The notes under the pieces: generated by a model
The model's database searches: none
The model's input: the letters and a program-made list of their open reading frames with translations, nothing else
Told to the model about the DNA's origin: nothing
Made by a program: the position numbers and the translations under genes
Assembly (NCBI RefSeq): GCF_004005995.1
Contig: NZ_CP034767.1
Span: forward strand, 372,001-436,000
Direction: 5' to 3'
Source: Devosia sp. 1566
GTDB taxonomy: Bacteria; Pseudomonadota; Alphaproteobacteria; Rhizobiales; Devosiaceae
DNA: 64,000 nucleotides
Shown: positions 62,433 through 64,000 of the stretch, piece after piece
How the letters are laid out: each line of letters starts with the position of its first letter
Position numbering within the stretch: position 1 is the stretch's first letter

Positions 62433-64000
62433 GCGTTATCGAGCATGACGACGACGTTCCGGTCAATCGCGGCCAGCGCCCGCCCCGCGCCACGGTGGGT
62501 TCGCACCGGATCGAGGAAGAAATCTTTGGCAAGGCCTATGATCCCAAGACCATCCGCCGGATCTGGGCCTTTGTGCATCCCTATCGCCGGCGCATGCTGC
62601 TGGCGGTGGCGGCGGTTATCGTTTTCACGCTGACCCAGCTGGCCATTCCGCTGATCATCGGCTTTGCCATTGACCGCGGCATGACCGCAGGCGGCGATCA
62701 CGCCAACCTGATCGGGGCCGTCGTGGCCTTTGGCGTGGTGGTGCTGCTCAATTTCGGCGCCAGCTATGTGCAGGAAACCGTGGTCGGCGAAGTGGCCGAA
62801 AACGTGCTGTTCGATATGCGCCGCGCCATGTTCAGCCAGCTCCAGCGCGTGTCGCTGTCCTTCATGGACAAGACCGAAGTGGGTCGCCTGATGAGCCGCC
62901 TGCAGGGTGACGTCAATTCCATGCAGGAGTTTTTGGAAACCTCCGTGATCTCGGTGGGCGACATCGTGCTGCTGGTCGGCATTGTCGTCGTGCTGCTGAC
63001 GCTTGATTTCCGACTTGGCCTGCTAACGCTCGCGACCATGCCGGTGCTGTTCGTCGTGCGCATTTTCTGGCTGCCGCGGGCGCGGGCCGCCTTCATGGCC
63101 GCGCACGAAACCAATTCCTCCACCGCGGGCGCCCTGGCCGAAGGCATTCATGGCGTGCGCACGGTGCAGAACCTCGATCGCCAGCGGGTCAATTTCGACC
63201 TCTATGACGACAAGGCCTTTGGTAACCTCAAGACCCAGCTGACCGCATCGAAATATGCCCAGGTCATGGTGCCCATCGTTGATAGCCTCACCGGCATCGC
63301 CATGGCTGTTGTGATCGTGGTGGGAGGCTCCATGGTGCTCAATGGCGGGCTGCAGGTGGGCGTGATCGTCACGTTCCTGTTCTATATCCAGCGCTTTTTC
63401 GATCCCATCCGCTCGCTCACCATGCAGTATTCTGTGATGCAGCGCGCCATGAGCTCGGGCCAGCGCATCACCGAAGTGCTCGATGTGCCCGTCGATATCG
63501 CCGACAAGCCCGGCGCCGTGGCGCTGACCGGGGCCATGGATGGCTCGGTTGAGTTCCGCAACGTGACCTTCGGCTATCGCGCCGATCATCCCGTGCTCAA
63601 AAATGTCAGCTTCCGCGTCAATCCGGGCGAAACCGTCGCCCTGGTCGGCCCGACCGGCTCGGGCAAAACCAGCGCCATGGCCCTTGTGCACCGCTTTTAT
63701 GAAGTGCAGGGCGGCTCCGTGCTGGTGGGCGGTCACGATGTTCGGGATGTGACGCAGGAGTCACTGGGCGAGCAGGTGGCCATGGTGCTCCAGGAGCCGT
63801 TCCTCTTTACCGGCAGCGTGCTCGACAATATCCGCTACAACAAGGCCGATGCCACGCGCGAACAGGTGGTTGCGGCAGCCAAGGCCGTTGGCGCCCATGA
63901 GTTCATCGAACGGCTGCCCAATGGCTATGATGCCATGCTCGAGCAGCGCGGCTCCAATCTGTCGCTGGGGCAGCGCCAGCTGCTGAGCTTTGCCCGGGCG
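62429..64000 (+). CDS. ABC exporter subunit 2, 3' end outside window
   Basis: Partner half-transporter; 523 codons are visible with no stop. Start ATG 62429 overlaps the stop of subunit 1. Six transmembrane helices follow a 50-residue leader (RRIWAFVHPYRRRMLLAVAAV onward). Walker A GPTGSGKTS is at about 406 and the Q-loop is VLQEPFLF. The signature is LSLGQRQL (about 510) instead of LSGGQ. Walker B lies beyond the window, so I cannot confirm that it keeps its catalytic Glu, but the pairing predicts it. Confidence 0.9.
   Translation, partial: MSVIEHDDDVPVNRGQRPPRATVGSHRIEEEIFGKAYDPKTIRRIWAFVHPYRRRMLLAVAAVIVFTLTQLAIPLIIGFAIDRGMTAGGDHANLIGAVVAFGVVVLLNFGASYVQETVVGEVAENVLFDMRRAMFSQLQRVSLSFMDKTEVGRLMSRLQGDVNSMQEFLETSVISVGDIVLLVGIVVVLLTLDFRLGLLTLATMPVLFVVRIFWLPRARAAFMAAHETNSSTAGALAEGIHGVRTVQNLDRQRVNFDLYDDKAFGNLKTQLTASKYAQVMVPIVDSLTGIAMAVVIVVGGSMVLNGGLQVGVIVTFLFYIQRFFDPIRSLTMQYSVMQRAMSSGQRITEVLDVPVDIADKPGAVALTGAMDGSVEFRNVTFGYRADHPVLKNVSFRVNPGETVALVGPTGSGKTSAMALVHRFYEVQGGSVLVGGHDVRDVTQESLGEQVAMVLQEPFLFTGSVLDNIRYNKADATREQVVAAAKAVGAHEFIERLPNGYDAMLEQRGSNLSLGQRQLLSFARA

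Overview
This 64 kb window is high-GC DNA from an alphaproteobacterium, most likely Hyphomicrobiales and close to Devosia or Pelagibacterium. The grounds are a glpSTPQUV-type glycerol importer, a pca block in the rhizobial order D-C-H-G-B, DUF992 and DUF2160 proteins, and tripartite tricarboxylate transporters. This taxonomic call is inference from gene content; no marker gene such as rRNA is present.

Layout. 1-1.3 kb: end of a sensor kinase gene, then tRNA-Arg(ACG). 1.3-3.1 kb: integration scar at the tRNA, where the last ~100 codons of a serine recombinase end inside the tRNA and are fused in frame to half of an IS110-family transposase. 3.1-9.1 kb (minus): glycerol ABC importer operon glpSTPQUV, with glpP frameshifted. 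9.1-13.2 kb: mosaic DNA with a SnoaL-like protein, a glycine-tract membrane protein, a RES-domain remnant and an exported hypothetical protein. 13.2-25.06 kb: quinate/shikimate-to-protocatechuate and beta-ketoadipate module (quiC, tetR, QsuD-like dehydrogenase, gntR, TRAP transporter, type II dehydroquinase, pcaDCHGB, thiolase remnant). 25.2-28.2 kb: a complete IS1111-type element abutting a frameshifted IS1182 element. 28.3-37.5 kb: accessory genes and decayed genes (SRPBCC/ArsR/GST operon, second RES remnant, P-loop ATPase, SMP-30 fragment, fabA, AraC, aldo/keto reductase, DUF992, frameshifted glycoside hydrolase). 37.9-45.5 kb: DctB/DctD-like two-component system divergent from a tripartite tricarboxylate transporter with a clear sigma-54 promoter. 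46.3-64 kb: core-like genes (pbpC with alpha-2-macroglobulin, RidA, 3-methyladenine glycosylase, SDR, recQ, DUF1624 membrane protein, heterodimeric ABC exporter cut by the window end).

How the parts work together. In the central module a TRAP system probably imports quinate or shikimate. The QsuD-like dehydrogenase, dehydroquinase and QuiC convert them to protocatechuate, and PcaHG, PcaB, PcaC and PcaD take that to 3-oxoadipate. PcaIJ is not in the window and only a 3' piece of pcaF is left. Three near-identical 18-bp dyads lie at the promoters of quiC, the dehydrogenase and the TRAP-pca operon; two of them sit between TTGAC-type -35 and TACATT -10 boxes. This makes the local TetR protein the likely regulator of the whole module, in place of the LysR-type PcaQ usual in rhizobia. 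The module lies between 77-bp direct repeats 12.3 kb apart, and larger RES-gene repeats lie further out, so it looks like a recombinable cassette.

The most useful observations are the shared TetR regulon, the sigma-54 promoter with two upstream dyads before tctC, the IS1111-type element with 15-bp subterminal inverted repeats and a ~275-nt non-coding region that may encode a bridge RNA, the recombinase/transposase chimera at tRNA-Arg, and two ABC systems whose subunit pairs show complementary loss of catalytic motifs.
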